From Arthrobacter_H sp030452125 (GTDB lineage: Bacteria; Actinomycetota; Actinomycetes; Actinomycetales; Micrococcaceae), in the NCBI GenBank assembly GCA_052379645.1, contig JBQSYU010000017.1: a DNA stretch of 64,000 nt. One strand, written 5' to 3'. The position numbers and the translations under genes were made by a program. The stretch's first letter is position 1. Every line of letters begins with the position of its first letter. Shown one piece after another: positions 44,392 through 53,498 of this stretch. Below the pieces are notes generated by a model that made no database searches, was not told the origin of the DNA, and was given only the letters and a program-made list of their open reading frames with translations.

Positions 44392-46599
44392 TTAGCCGCG
44401 CGGCAGGCCGAGGATGCGTTCGGCAATGACATTGAGCTGGATTTCCACGGTGCCCCCGCCGAGCAGCACCTGGGGGACGTCGAGTTGACGGGTCACCGCG
44501 TCGGCCGGGGCGTCGGCGAAGAGCATGGCCGGCCCGGCCAGGGCGGTCACCAAACTGGCTGCCTCGCGGGTCAGTCGGGCCTGGGCGACCTTGGCCAATG
44601 AGGAACCAACTCCCGGGTCGCTTCCATTGACCTGGCGCAGGGTTTCGCGCAGGTTCAGCGCCCCGATGGCCGAGCTGCTGGCCACGATCTTGCCCAGGGC
44701 GGTGAAGGCTTCGCGTTCGGTACCGATGTAGCCGTCTTCGCTGATCAGCTCGCGCATCCCGTCTTCGGTTCCTGCCGAGACGCCGGCGGAGATCTGGGTC
44801 CGTTCGTTCTGCAAGGTGGTGGCGGTGATGCGCCATCCGTGCCCCGGCTCCCCCAACAGGTACTCATCGGGGACGAAGACCGCATCGAGGAAGACCTCGT
44901 TGAATTCCGAGGCGCCGGTGGGTTGCATCAGTGGGCGGACGTCGACGCCGGTGCTGCGCATATCGACCAGGAAGTAGCTCAGCCCCTTGTGCTTGCGCAC
45001 CTCGGTATCGGTCCGGGCCAGGCAAATGCCCCAGTCCGCTTCGTGGGCCCCCGAGGTCCAGACCTTCTGTCCCTTCAGCTCCCAGCCGCCGTCGACGCGG
45101 GTGGCCCGGGTGGATAGTCCTGCCAGGTCGGAGCCGGCGCCGGGTTCGGAGAAGAGCTGGCACCAGGCCAGTTCCCCGCGCAGGGTCGGCAGGGCGAACT
45201 GTTCCTTGATGGCCTCGGTGCCGTAGGCCAGGATCGTGGGCATCGCCCATTCCCCGATCACCGAGGTGGGCTGGACCAGGCCACGGCGGGCATATTCCTG
45301 CCCGATGACGACCTGTTCTGCCGGGGTGGCGCCGAGCCCGTAGGGGGCGGGCCAGTGTGGGGCGGCGAGCCCGTTCTCGGCCAGGAAGGTTCGTTGGGAG
45401 CCACGGGAGTACCAGCGGCCGCCGTCGTGCTCGTTGTCCAGTTGCGCCGCTTCATCGAGAAGTGCCCCGATGCGCGTGCGGAAGGCCTGGTCTTCGTCGG
45501 GCAGCTCGATATCGATCTGCCGGTCGGCATCCAAGGCGGTGCGGCCCAGGGCTGCGACGCTGTCGGCCACCGGGGCCACTTGTGCCGCGAGGCTCATGGC
45601 GCGGCGCCAGTAGAGATGTGCGTCGTGCTCCCAGGTGAAGCCGATGCCACCAAAAATGGTGACGGCCTCGGTGATCGCCTCGACGGCGGGGACGATGGCC
45701 GACTGGATGGCCGATCCTGCGGCCAGGGCCTGCTGGGTACGGTCCTGGTCGAGTGAGACCACGGCCGACCAGGCGGCGGCGGTGGCCAGTTCGGAGGAAA
45801 TGAGCAGGTTCGCGCATTTGTGCTTAATGGCCTGGAAGGAGCCGATGGGCTGGTCGAACTGTTCGCGGATCTTGGCGTAGTCGGTGGTGGCTTCCACCGC
45901 CCAGCGCATGAGGCCAGACGCCTCTGCGGCGAGCAGGGCCGCCTTCAGGGCATCGACGTAGCTGGCCTCCAGTCCCTCGAGGATGGCTTCGTGCCCGATG
46001 GCCAGGCCGTCCAGCTCCAGGATTCCCGCATCGCGGGTGAGGTCCGAGGATGCTGCCACACGCTTGGTCAGACCGGCTGCCTGGGCATCGACCAGGGCGA
46101 AGCGGGTCACGTCCTCGGAGGTGAACCCGATGACCAGCTGTTCGGCGGAGAGCAACGAGGCGACGCCGATGCTGCCGCTGAGGAGCCAGCCCTCGGCGGA
46201 GGCGGCGACGGTCACGGCGGCCGTGGGCATCACCAGGGCGCCGGTGGCCCCATCGGCGAAGAGGTCCAGACCACTCGTGGAGGCCTTGCACTCGGTGGCC
46301 CCGGCCACGGCGGAGCTGGCGAGCACGGTGGAAACCAACGGGCCAGGGACGAGGCGGTGGCCGAATTCCTCCACCACGATCGCCGTGTCGGCCACGCTTC
46401 CGCCCTGGCCGCCACGTGCTTCGCTGATGTGCAGGGCGTGGAGTCCGTTATCCACGAGTTCGGCCCAGTGGTCGGGCCGGCCACCGGCGGCATAGGCCTG
46501 GAGGTGTTCGCGGGTTTCGAGGATATCGGCGAAGCGTTCGGCGAAGTCGGAGACTGCGGAGGCTAGGTCGGTGTGCTCTTCGGTGAGGGAAAGTGGCAT
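44392..46599 (-). CDS. Tandem (fused two-copy) acyl-CoA dehydrogenase
   Basis: The 735-residue protein contains two ACAD modules in one chain. The first half (about 1-370) has FGGIGFTWEHDAHLYWRRA near its end, and lacks a clear flavin-binding CQLFSEPGAGSD block. The second half (about 370-735) carries CQLFSEPGAGSDLAGLSTRA, VWTSGAHEADWGICLART and the ILGLPRG end. In FadE34-like fused dehydrogenases one chain replaces a heterodimer and handles bulky sterol-derived CoA esters. A good GGAGTG ribosome site precedes the ATG. It is first in the island and has a palindromic promoter region. Confidence 0.9.
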   Translation of the reverse strand: MPLSLTEEHTDLASAVSDFAERFADILETREHLQAYAAGGRPDHWAELVDNGLHALHISEARGGQGGSVADTAIVVEEFGHRLVPGPLVSTVLASSAVAGATECKASTSGLDLFADGATGALVMPTAAVTVAASAEGWLLSGSIGVASLLSAEQLVIGFTSEDVTRFALVDAQAAGLTKRVAASSDLTRDAGILELDGLAIGHEAILEGLEASYVDALKAALLAAEASGLMRWAVEATTDYAKIREQFDQPIGSFQAIKHKCANLLISSELATAAAWSAVVSLDQDRTQQALAAGSAIQSAIVPAVEAITEAVTIFGGIGFTWEHDAHLYWRRAMSLAAQVAPVADSVAALGRTALDADRQIDIELPDEDQAFRTRIGALLDEAAQLDNEHDGGRWYSRGSQRTFLAENGLAAPHWPAPYGLGATPAEQVVIGQEYARRGLVQPTSVIGEWAMPTILAYGTEAIKEQFALPTLRGELAWCQLFSEPGAGSDLAGLSTRATRVDGGWELKGQKVWTSGAHEADWGICLARTDTEVRKHKGLSYFLVDMRSTGVDVRPLMQPTGASEFNEVFLDAVFVPDEYLLGEPGHGWRITATTLQNERTQISAGVSAGTEDGMRELISEDGYIGTEREAFTALGKIVASSSAIGALNLRETLRQVNGSDPGVGSSLAKVAQARLTREAASLVTALAGPAMLFADAPADAVTRQLDVPQVLLGGGTVEIQLNVIAERILGLPRG

Positions 46600-46660
46600 C
46601 TGTTCACTCCAAAATCACGGACGAAGCACTCCCCTGCGACGGGGAGGATCGTCGAGCTGT

Positions 46661-46690
46661 GTTTCAATAACTGAAACTAGACTCTAGTTT
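46661..46690. promoter_or_regulatory. Overlapping palindromes upstream of the acyl-CoA dehydrogenase
   Basis: AAACTAGA-C-TCTAGTTT (46674-46690) is a perfect 8-bp inverted repeat, and GTTTCA-N5-TGAAAC (46661-46677) overlaps it. They start 62 bp before the dehydrogenase ATG in an otherwise non-coding stretch. The first resembles the site in the maoC promoter, so a TetR-type repressor is the natural binder. Confidence 0.65.
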
Positions 46691-46825
46691 AATTTAGTGA
46701 GCCACGCAACACCTCCTCGATGCCCCTGCCTGCGGGGAGAATCGGTGGCGGTCGTGGAGATGTTTCCTGCCCGGGCCGCGACGACGCGATGTCGCCGAGC
46801 AGCCATCCCGGCGGTCACAACAAAA

Positions 46826-46867
46826 AGCAGGGCCCCCTCTGGAAGAAGTTCCAGAGGGGGCCCTGCT
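46826..46867 (-). terminator. Intrinsic terminator after the BCCT transporter gene
   Basis: Arms of 19 nt (46826-46844 and 46849-46867) around a 4-nt loop, followed on the minus strand by TTTTG. It lies 28 bp past the BCCT stop. Confidence 0.92.
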
Positions 46868-46894
46868 GTGATGCTGCTTGGTCCTCGAGGCGAC

Positions 46895-48664
46895 TTAGAG
46901 TCGAGGACGCCTATCGCGTGGCTTCCACGGGCGTGGAGGGGTCTTGACGTTGGATGGAAGTGCCGTTTCAATCCGGTCGTCCACCTGCTCGCCGAAGCGC
47001 TCATCGAAGTTGTCCGTGAGCTCGTCGGTCACGCCTTCGCCGACCTCGCGGGCCAGCTCACGCCGACGCTGGCGACGTTCGGCCCGCAGGAGCACCTGAT
47101 GTTCGGCGTTCAGGGCCTTGAAGGTGGCCAGGCACATCCCGATGATCACGATGCTGACCGGCAGCGCGGTGAGGATGGACGCCGTTTGGAGGGCGCCCAG
47201 ACCACCGGCCAACAGCAGCGCGATGGCGACGAGGCCTTCGAGGGACGCCCAGAGCACACGGCTCCACTTGGGCGGATCGGTATCTCCGCCGGAAGCCAGC
47301 ATGTCGATCACCAGCGACCCCGAGTCCGAGGAGGTCACGAAGAAGATCGTCACCAGCAACACGGCGATGACCGACAACACCCCACCCAGCGGCAACTGGC
47401 TGAGCATGTTGAACAGGACGTTCTCCGAGACGATGCCTTCCTTCTCGTCGAACAGTCCGCCGTTCATATCATCCCAGGCGGCCTGGATGGCCGTTCCGCC
47501 CATGATGGAGAACCAGATGAAGCTGACGATGGTCGGAACCGCCAGGACGCCGAGGACGAATTCGCGCACGGTCCGGCCACGGGAGATCCGGGCGATGAAG
47601 ACACCGACGAAGGGTGCCCAGGACATCCACCAACCCCAGTAGAAGATGGTCCAGTCGCCCAGCCACTCCTGACCGGCTGCACCGGTGTAGGTCGCGGTGT
47701 CGAGGGTCATGCCCAGGATGTTCTGCAGGTAGTAGCCCAGCGAGGAGATCAGGTCGCGGAAGATGAACAGGGTCGGGCCGAGCAGCAGGACGGAGATCAT
47801 GAAGACCCCGGCCAAGCCCAGGTTGATGTTCGAAAGCCACTTAATGCCCTTGCCGACGCCGCTGACGGCGGAGACGAGCGCGAAGAGGGTGATGATGATG
47901 ATCAACACCACCAACAACGTGTTGTTCACTTCACCGACAACGCCCATATGGGACAGTCCGGCTGAGATCTGCTGGACGCCCAGGCCCAGCGAGGTCGCGA
48001 TGCCGAACAGGGTGCCGACCACGGCGATCACGTCAATCGTGTCGCCGAGCCCGCCCTTGACCTTGTCCCCTAGCAGGGGTTCCAGGGTCCAGCGGATGGA
48101 GATCGGGAATCCTCGACGGTGGATGGCATAGGCCATGGCCAGACCGACGACTGCGTAGATGGCCCAGGCATGCAACCCCCAGTGCATGAAGGTCTGTCCC
48201 ATGGCGGCCCGAGCAAGATCCGCCTCGTCCCCGGTCACGCCGGGTTTGGGGTTCACGAAGAAAGTCAGTGGTTCGGCGGCGCCCCAGAACACGAGGCCAA
48301 TGCCCATGCCTGCGGCGAAGAGCATGGCGAACCATGACAGCAGGCCGAATTCTGCCTTCTCGTCGTCCTTGCCGAGCTTGATGTTGCCGTAGCGGCTCAA
48401 GCCCATCCAGATCGCGAAGGCCACGAAGGCTCCGACCACCAACATGTAGTAGGGGGCCAGGCCCTCCACCACTGCAGACTGCATATTGCCGAAGACCTTC
48501 GACGTGCCATCGGGGGCAATCATCGCCACGGCGACCAGCGCCACGATGACGGCTAGTGCGGGCCAGAAGACGCGCGGTGCGGGGATAATGGGCTTCTTCG
48601 CCTCCGTCGGGGAGGCACGCCTCTGGTCTAGATTCTCACCGCTGATTTCCGGTGGGATGCTCAT
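46895..48664 (-). CDS. BCCT-family transporter (betaine/choline/carnitine type)
   Basis: The 589-residue form from the ATG at 48664 has GAGGA 6 nt upstream; a TTG four codons earlier is less likely. Twelve membrane helices are expected. Characteristic parts are FAAGMGIGLVFWGAAEPL, MHWGLHAWAIYAVVGLAMAYA, and the Trp-rich helix 8 segment IFYWGWWMSWAPFVGVFIARIS, which lines the substrate-binding aromatic box. The charged N- and C-terminal tails (many Arg/Asp/Glu at the end) recall BetP-like osmosensing carriers. It imports a quaternary ammonium osmolyte with sodium or protons; the exact substrate is unresolved. Confidence 0.93.
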   Translation of the reverse strand: MSIPPEISGENLDQRRASPTEAKKPIIPAPRVFWPALAVIVALVAVAMIAPDGTSKVFGNMQSAVVEGLAPYYMLVVGAFVAFAIWMGLSRYGNIKLGKDDEKAEFGLLSWFAMLFAAGMGIGLVFWGAAEPLTFFVNPKPGVTGDEADLARAAMGQTFMHWGLHAWAIYAVVGLAMAYAIHRRGFPISIRWTLEPLLGDKVKGGLGDTIDVIAVVGTLFGIATSLGLGVQQISAGLSHMGVVGEVNNTLLVVLIIIITLFALVSAVSGVGKGIKWLSNINLGLAGVFMISVLLLGPTLFIFRDLISSLGYYLQNILGMTLDTATYTGAAGQEWLGDWTIFYWGWWMSWAPFVGVFIARISRGRTVREFVLGVLAVPTIVSFIWFSIMGGTAIQAAWDDMNGGLFDEKEGIVSENVLFNMLSQLPLGGVLSVIAVLLVTIFFVTSSDSGSLVIDMLASGGDTDPPKWSRVLWASLEGLVAIALLLAGGLGALQTASILTALPVSIVIIGMCLATFKALNAEHQVLLRAERRQRRRELAREVGEGVTDELTDNFDERFGEQVDDRIETALPSNVKTPPRPWKPRDRRPRL

Positions 48665-48712
48665 GACAGTCCTCAAATACGGGGTAGGGGGTACGAGTAA
48701 GTCCGTTGACCC

Positions 48713-48740
48713 ACTTTACTGACAAGGCATCCACTGTCAA
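48713..48740 (-). promoter_or_regulatory. Promoter of the BCCT transporter gene
   Basis: Minus-strand -35 TTGACA (48740-48735), 16-nt spacer, -10 TAAAGT (48718-48713), about 49 bp before the ATG. This is one of the closest matches to the housekeeping consensus in the window. Confidence 0.65.
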
Positions 48741-48848
48741 TTTGCCGGTCTCTTCCCCCGGACCCGTCATCGGCGCGATCCCCGCCAGCCGGTACTCCCT
48801 GTCACCCGGCGGCAGGCACCCGCCGTCAGGCCGTTGACTAGCGCCTAT

Positions 48849-50411
48849 TCACTCCGCGGCGGGCTCTTCGTACTTCGGGAAAATCGGCCTCGGGGCAGGC
48901 AGTTCGGCCCCCGGTTCAATGGCCGAGTCATAGGCGGCGAACGTGCGTGCCGCTCCCCCTGATTGGCCCAGGACGTCCAGCAGCTGGCTCCCCGCGGTGG
49001 GCATCACCGGCTGCACCAGCAAGGCGACCTTCCGCAGGATTTCCAACGTCACATACAGGACGGTTTCCATCCGGGCGGTATCCGTTTTGCGCAGCACCCA
49101 GGGCGCATTTTCTGCGAAGTAGGCGTTCGTATCCCCCAGCACATGCCATACGGCCTCGAGTCCCTTGCTGAACTCCTGGCGATCGTAAGCGCTGCGCGAC
49201 AGCTCCAGCAGTGCCTCGGCGTCGTCCAGTAGTTCCCGGTCGGCGTCGGTGAAGTCGCCTGGGGTGGGGACGAGTCCCCCACAGTTCTTGGCGACCATGG
49301 ACAGGGAGCGTTGGGCCAGGTTGCCGAGGTTATTGGCCAGATCCGAATTCATCCGGGCGACGATCGCGTCGTGGCTGTAGTTTCCGTCGGCGCCGAAGGG
49401 GACTTCGCGCAGCAGGAAGTACCGCGTCTGGTCCAGACCGTAGTTTTCCACCCAGTCGGCGGGGGCCACGGTATTGCCCAGGGACTTGGACATCTTCACG
49501 CCGTTGTTGTGCAGGTGGCCGTGGATCATGATCCGGCGTGGCAATTCCAGCCCGGCGGACATCAGGAAGGCCGGCCAGTAGATGGCGTGGAAGCGGGAAA
49601 TGTCCTTGCCAATGACGTGCAGGTCCGCGGGCCAGTATTTACGGAAGGAGGCCGAATCGGTGTCCGGGAAACCCACCCCGGTCAGGTAGTTGGTCAGCGC
49701 GTCCACCCACACGTACATCACGTGGGCCGGGTTTCCGGGTACGGGGATCCCCCAGTCGAAGGAGGTGCGTGAGACCGAGAGGTCGTTCAGCCCACCCTCA
49801 ACGAAACGGATGACCTCGTTGAACCGGTAGTGCGGTGCCCCGAAGTCGGGCTGGTCGCGATAGAGATCCAGCAGTTTGTCCTGGTAGGCGGAGAGGCGGA
49901 AGAAATAGGATTCCTCTTCGGTCCAGGTCACCTCGGTATCGGATTCGGTGGCGTACCGGATGCCGTCCTCGCGGACCTCGGTCTCGTCCTGACCGTAGAA
50001 GGCTTCGTCGCGCACCGAGTACCAGCCGGCGTACTTATCGAGGTAGATATCGCCGCGTTCCTCCATGCGCTTCCAGATGGCCTGGGCGGCTTCGAGGTGG
50101 TCCACGTCGGTGGTGCGGATGAACCGGTCGTAGCTGATCCCCAGTTCGTCCTGCGCCTCCTGGAAGACGTCCGAGTTGCGCTGGGCGAGCTGGCGGGGCG
50201 TGATGCCTTCCTTCTCGGCGGTCTGCAACATCTTCTGGCCGTGTTCGTCCGTACCGGTCAGGAAAAAGACGTCACCCCCGTCCAGGCGCTTGAAACGCGC
50301 CATGGCGTCCGTGGCAATGAACTCGTAGGCATGGCCGATATGCGGGTCGCCATTGGGGTACGAGATGGCCGTGGTGATGTAGAACGGGGTCTGATCCTGA
50401 GTTGAAGTCAC
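48849..50411 (-). CDS. metG: Methionyl-tRNA synthetase
   Basis: Class I aminoacyl-tRNA synthetase of 520 residues that charges tRNA-Met. It has the HIGH motif in GDPHIGHAYEF, the KMSKS motif in GVKMSKSLGNTV, and YVWVDALTNYLTGVG. No zinc-knuckle insert of the long type is seen, and no C-terminal tRNA-binding domain, as in other actinobacterial enzymes of this length. It starts with GTG; there is no Shine-Dalgarno sequence, but TAGATT lies six bases upstream, so a leaderless message is likely. Confidence 0.95.
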   Translation of the reverse strand: MTSTQDQTPFYITTAISYPNGDPHIGHAYEFIATDAMARFKRLDGGDVFFLTGTDEHGQKMLQTAEKEGITPRQLAQRNSDVFQEAQDELGISYDRFIRTTDVDHLEAAQAIWKRMEERGDIYLDKYAGWYSVRDEAFYGQDETEVREDGIRYATESDTEVTWTEEESYFFRLSAYQDKLLDLYRDQPDFGAPHYRFNEVIRFVEGGLNDLSVSRTSFDWGIPVPGNPAHVMYVWVDALTNYLTGVGFPDTDSASFRKYWPADLHVIGKDISRFHAIYWPAFLMSAGLELPRRIMIHGHLHNNGVKMSKSLGNTVAPADWVENYGLDQTRYFLLREVPFGADGNYSHDAIVARMNSDLANNLGNLAQRSLSMVAKNCGGLVPTPGDFTDADRELLDDAEALLELSRSAYDRQEFSKGLEAVWHVLGDTNAYFAENAPWVLRKTDTARMETVLYVTLEILRKVALLVQPVMPTAGSQLLDVLGQSGGAARTFAAYDSAIEPGAELPAPRPIFPKYEEPAAE

Positions 50412-50417
50412 CCCAGA

Positions 50418-50423
50418 AATCTA
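50418..50423 (-). promoter_or_regulatory. -10 element of metG, leaderless spacing
   Basis: TAGATT on the minus strand, exactly six bases before the GTG start. No good -35 hexamer is visible at 17-18 nt. Confidence 0.35.
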
Positions 50424-50505
50424 CCGCACCCTGGAGCTCCGCCGCCCATCGACGCTGTAGTAACCGGACTCATCGGCCCCGGCGGGCCCATCCGCAGCTT
50501 GCGAC

Positions 50506-50552
50506 GCAGGGCGTGGGGTGCACCGACCATGCCGATGTCCCACACGCCCTGC
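50506..50552 (-). terminator. Possible hairpin after serA
   Basis: GCAGGGCGTG (50506-50515) and CACGCCCTGC (50543-50552) form a 10-bp stem around a 27-nt loop, 24 bp past the serA stop. The large loop and missing T-tract make an intrinsic terminator uncertain. Confidence 0.35.
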
Positions 50553-50575
50553 GGCGGGTTGATGCTGCGCGTGAA

Positions 50576-52171
50576 TTACTCGGAGAGGTCTACTTCGCGG
50601 GCCGTGGTAGCGCTAATCGAATCCCTGACCTCATCCAGGACCCCCGCCGGCAGGGAGGAGTCCACAGCGAGCACTGCCAGGGCCGGGCCGCCTTCCTCAT
50701 TGCGGGAGACCTGCATGGCGGCGATGTTGACCCCGTGCTGGCCCAAGGTGCTGCCCAAGGTGCCGATGACCCCTGCCCGGTCCTGGTAGATCAGCACGAT
50801 CATGTGTTCGGCGATCGGGATCTCGAGTTCATACCCGCCAATTCCGACCAGCTTCTCGATCTGCTTCGGCCCCGTCAGGGTGCCGGTGACCGAAATTTGC
50901 TGGCCGTCGGACAGGGCGCCCTTCAGGGTCAACGCGTTACGGTATTCGGGTGATTCGGTGGTGGTGACCAGCCGGGTGGAGATCCCGCGCTGTTCGGCCA
51001 GCACGGGGGCGTTCACATAGGAGACCTGGTCGGAGACGATATCCCGGAAAACGCCCTTCAGTGCCGAGAGTTCCAGCACCTTGACATCGAGTTCGGCAAT
51101 CTCCCCGGCCACCTCGACATCCAGGGAGGTGAGCGAATCCACGGTCAGCGCGGTGAAGATGCGTCCGAGCTTCTCGATCAGCGGGATGCCGGGGCGTACC
51201 TGTTCGTCGATGACGCCGCCGGCGACGTTGACCGCGTCGGGGACGAGTTCTCCCGAGAGCGCCTGGCGGACCGATTTGGCGACCGAGACGCCCGCCTTTT
51301 CCTGGGCTTCCGCGGTGGAGGCGCCCAGGTGGGGGGTGACGGTGACGTTGTCGAAGTCGAAGAACGGCAGGTCGGTGCTGGGTTCTGAGACGTACACGTC
51401 CACCCCGGCGCCGGCGATCTGGCCCTCTTTCAGCGCGGTATACAGGGCGTCCTCGTCGATCAGGCCGCCACGGGCGACGTTGACGACGTAGGCGCTGTCC
51501 TTCATTTTGCCGAAGGCCTCGGCACCGAGCATGCCCAGGGTTTCGGGGGTTTTGGGCATGTGGATGGTCACGAAGTCCGAGGTGGCCAGCAATTCGTCGA
51601 GTTCGAGCAGGCGCACCCCCATCTGCTGGGCGCGGGCGCTGGTGACGTAAGGGTCATAGGCGACCACATCCATGCCGAAGCCCTGCAGCCGGGCCGCCAC
51701 GAGGGCGCCGATACGGCCCAACCCGATGATGCCCGCGGTCTTCTCATAGAGTTCGACGCCGGTGTAGGCCGAACGCTTCCAGGCACCGGATTTCAGCGAG
51801 GCGTTGGCCGCGGGGATCCTGCGGGCCAGCGAAACAATATGCCCGACGGTGAGTTCTGCAGCCGAGATGATATTTGAGGTCGGGGCGTTCACGACCATGA
51901 CACCGGCCTGGGTGGCGGCCTTGATGTCCACGTTGTCCAGTCCGACGCCGGCGCGGGCGATCACCTTGAGCTTGGTCGCGGCGGCGATGGCCTCGGCGTC
52001 GACCTGGGTGGCTGAACGAACCAGGATCGCCTCGGCGTCCACGATGGCCTCCAGCAGCTGGGTTCGATCGGAACCATCGGTGCTGCGGATCTCAAAGTCC
52101 GGGCCCAACGCCTGGACGGTGGCGGGCGAGAGTTCTTCGGCCAAGAGGACGACGGGCTTGGTTTCTGACAC
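50576..52171 (-). CDS. serA: D-3-phosphoglycerate dehydrogenase
   Basis: First step of serine synthesis, oxidising 3-phosphoglycerate with NAD. The GTG at 52171 (AAAGG upstream) gives 531 residues, the usual long actinobacterial form. It has a catalytic/NAD domain with GIIGLGRIGALVAARL, the catalytic Arg in VNVARGGLIDE, the Glu in VSEPSTDLPFF, and the His in TPHLGAST. An intervening ASB-like domain and a C-terminal ACT domain (IVLIYQDRAGVIGTLGSTLG) for serine feedback follow. It lies downstream of the ilvC terminator, so it is probably transcribed on its own. Confidence 0.95.
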   Translation of the reverse strand: MSETKPVVLLAEELSPATVQALGPDFEIRSTDGSDRTQLLEAIVDAEAILVRSATQVDAEAIAAATKLKVIARAGVGLDNVDIKAATQAGVMVVNAPTSNIISAAELTVGHIVSLARRIPAANASLKSGAWKRSAYTGVELYEKTAGIIGLGRIGALVAARLQGFGMDVVAYDPYVTSARAQQMGVRLLELDELLATSDFVTIHMPKTPETLGMLGAEAFGKMKDSAYVVNVARGGLIDEDALYTALKEGQIAGAGVDVYVSEPSTDLPFFDFDNVTVTPHLGASTAEAQEKAGVSVAKSVRQALSGELVPDAVNVAGGVIDEQVRPGIPLIEKLGRIFTALTVDSLTSLDVEVAGEIAELDVKVLELSALKGVFRDIVSDQVSYVNAPVLAEQRGISTRLVTTTESPEYRNALTLKGALSDGQQISVTGTLTGPKQIEKLVGIGGYELEIPIAEHMIVLIYQDRAGVIGTLGSTLGQHGVNIAAMQVSRNEEGGPALAVLAVDSSLPAGVLDEVRDSISATTAREVDLSE

Positions 52172-52346
52172 GGAGGTGGCACCTTTGCGATCGACGGATG
52201 CGGATCGGGGCCGGGTCGTTCGGTCCCGAAGGTCCAGATTATCCTCCGGGGCCTCCCCTGCCCGTGTGCAAGTGCGGATATTACGATCAGCGATGCCCGG
52301 GCCGGCGAATATGACGTGCTGGTTCCCACACATGACCAGAAAAGGC

Positions 52347-52380
52347 GATCGCCCGCCCCGTCGGAACGGGACGGGCGATC
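52347..52380 (-). terminator. Terminator of the ilvBNC operon
   Basis: GATCGCCCG/CGGGCGATC outer arms with an inner CCCGT/ACGGG pair, ending on the minus strand in CCTTTT. It lies 36 bp past the ilvC stop. Confidence 0.88.
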
Positions 52381-52416
52381 ACCGTCGTGCTGTGGGTGCG
52401 CCGGGGCGCTGTCGAT

Positions 52417-53442
52417 CTAGCGGGCGGTGACGCCGTCGGTGTAGTCGTCGTCGGTCTGGATCCAGGAGAACAGCTTGCGCAGGTCCCGGCCGGTGGACTC
52501 GATCGGGTGATCCTCGCCCTTCTTGCGCAGCTCAAGGAATTCCTTCCCGCCGGCTGCCTGGTCATCCATGAAGCGCTTGGCGAAGGAGCCGTTCTGCACG
52601 TCGGCGAGGACGGCCTTCATGTTTTCCTTCACCTCGGGGGTGATCACCCGCGGGCCGGAGACGTAGTCGCCGTACTCGGCGGTGTCCGAAACGGACCAGC
52701 GCTGCTTGGCGATGCCGCCTTCGACCATCAGGTCGACGATGAGCTTGAGCTCGTGGAGGACCTCGAAGTAGGCGATCTCGGGCTTGTAGCCGGCTTCGGT
52801 CAGAACCTCGAAGCCGTACTGCACCAGCTGCGAGGCGCCGCCGCAGAGCACTGCCTGCTCGCCGAAGAGGTCGGTTTCGGTTTCTTCGGTGAACGTGGTC
52901 TCAATGACGCCGGCGCGGGTTCCGCCGATGCCCTTGGCATAGGACAGGGCCAGTTCCTTGGCCTTCCCCGAGGGGTTCTGCTCCACGGCGATGAGATCCG
53001 GCACGCCACGGCCTGCTTCGAATTCGCGGCGGACGATATGGCCCGGGCCCTTGGGGGCGACCATGGCGACGTCGACATCTGCCGGCGGCTGGATGTAGCC
53101 GAAGCGGATGTTGAAGCCGTGCCCGAAGAACAGTGCGTCGCCGGCCACCAGGTTCGAGGCGATCTCGTCCTGGTAGACCTTGGACTGGATCTGATCCGGT
53201 GCCAGGAGCATGATCACATCTGCTTCGGCTGCCGCCTCGGCGACACCCACGACCCGCAGGCCCTCTGCCTCGGCCTTGGCGCGGGAGGCTGATCCTTCGC
53301 GCAGGCCGACGCGGACGTCGACGCCGGAATCGCGCAGGCTCAGCGCGTGGGCGTGGCCCTGCGAGCCGTAGCCGATCACGGCCACCTTGCGGCCCTGGAT
53401 GATCGAAAGGTCTGCGTCGTCGTCGTAGTACATGTCGGTCAC
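52417..53442 (-). CDS. ilvC: Ketol-acid reductoisomerase
   Basis: Class I enzyme of 341 residues for isoleucine and valine synthesis. The Rossmann motif is GYGSQGHAHALSLRDSG, followed by VAPKGPGHIVRREFEAG and the magnesium/substrate residues in TTFTEETETDLFGEQ. It lies 56 bp after ilvN and closes the operon at a terminator. Confidence 0.97.
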   Translation of the reverse strand: MTDMYYDDDADLSIIQGRKVAVIGYGSQGHAHALSLRDSGVDVRVGLREGSASRAKAEAEGLRVVGVAEAAAEADVIMLLAPDQIQSKVYQDEIASNLVAGDALFFGHGFNIRFGYIQPPADVDVAMVAPKGPGHIVRREFEAGRGVPDLIAVEQNPSGKAKELALSYAKGIGGTRAGVIETTFTEETETDLFGEQAVLCGGASQLVQYGFEVLTEAGYKPEIAYFEVLHELKLIVDLMVEGGIAKQRWSVSDTAEYGDYVSGPRVITPEVKENMKAVLADVQNGSFAKRFMDDQAAGGKEFLELRKKGEDHPIESTGRDLRKLFSWIQTDDDYTDGVTAR

Positions 53443-53498
53443 GGTGATAACTCCTTGGTGCTATTCGGTATCTGAGTCTGGAAGTATTTTGTTGCTGT

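Noticed and set aside
44339..44836. Long N-terminal extension of the acyl-CoA synthetase
   Set aside because: The extra residues are Arg/Gly/His-rich out-of-frame translation of the dehydrogenase gene; the ATG at 44338 has a ribosome site and gives the normal family length.
46697..47965. 422-codon plus-strand frame opposite the BCCT gene
   Set aside because: The product is low-complexity His/Gly/Asp/Gln-rich and antisense to a full-length transporter, including its terminator hairpin.
52172..52333. Extended SerA start
   Set aside because: The family starts at the GTG at 52171 with AAAGG upstream; the extension has no family counterpart.
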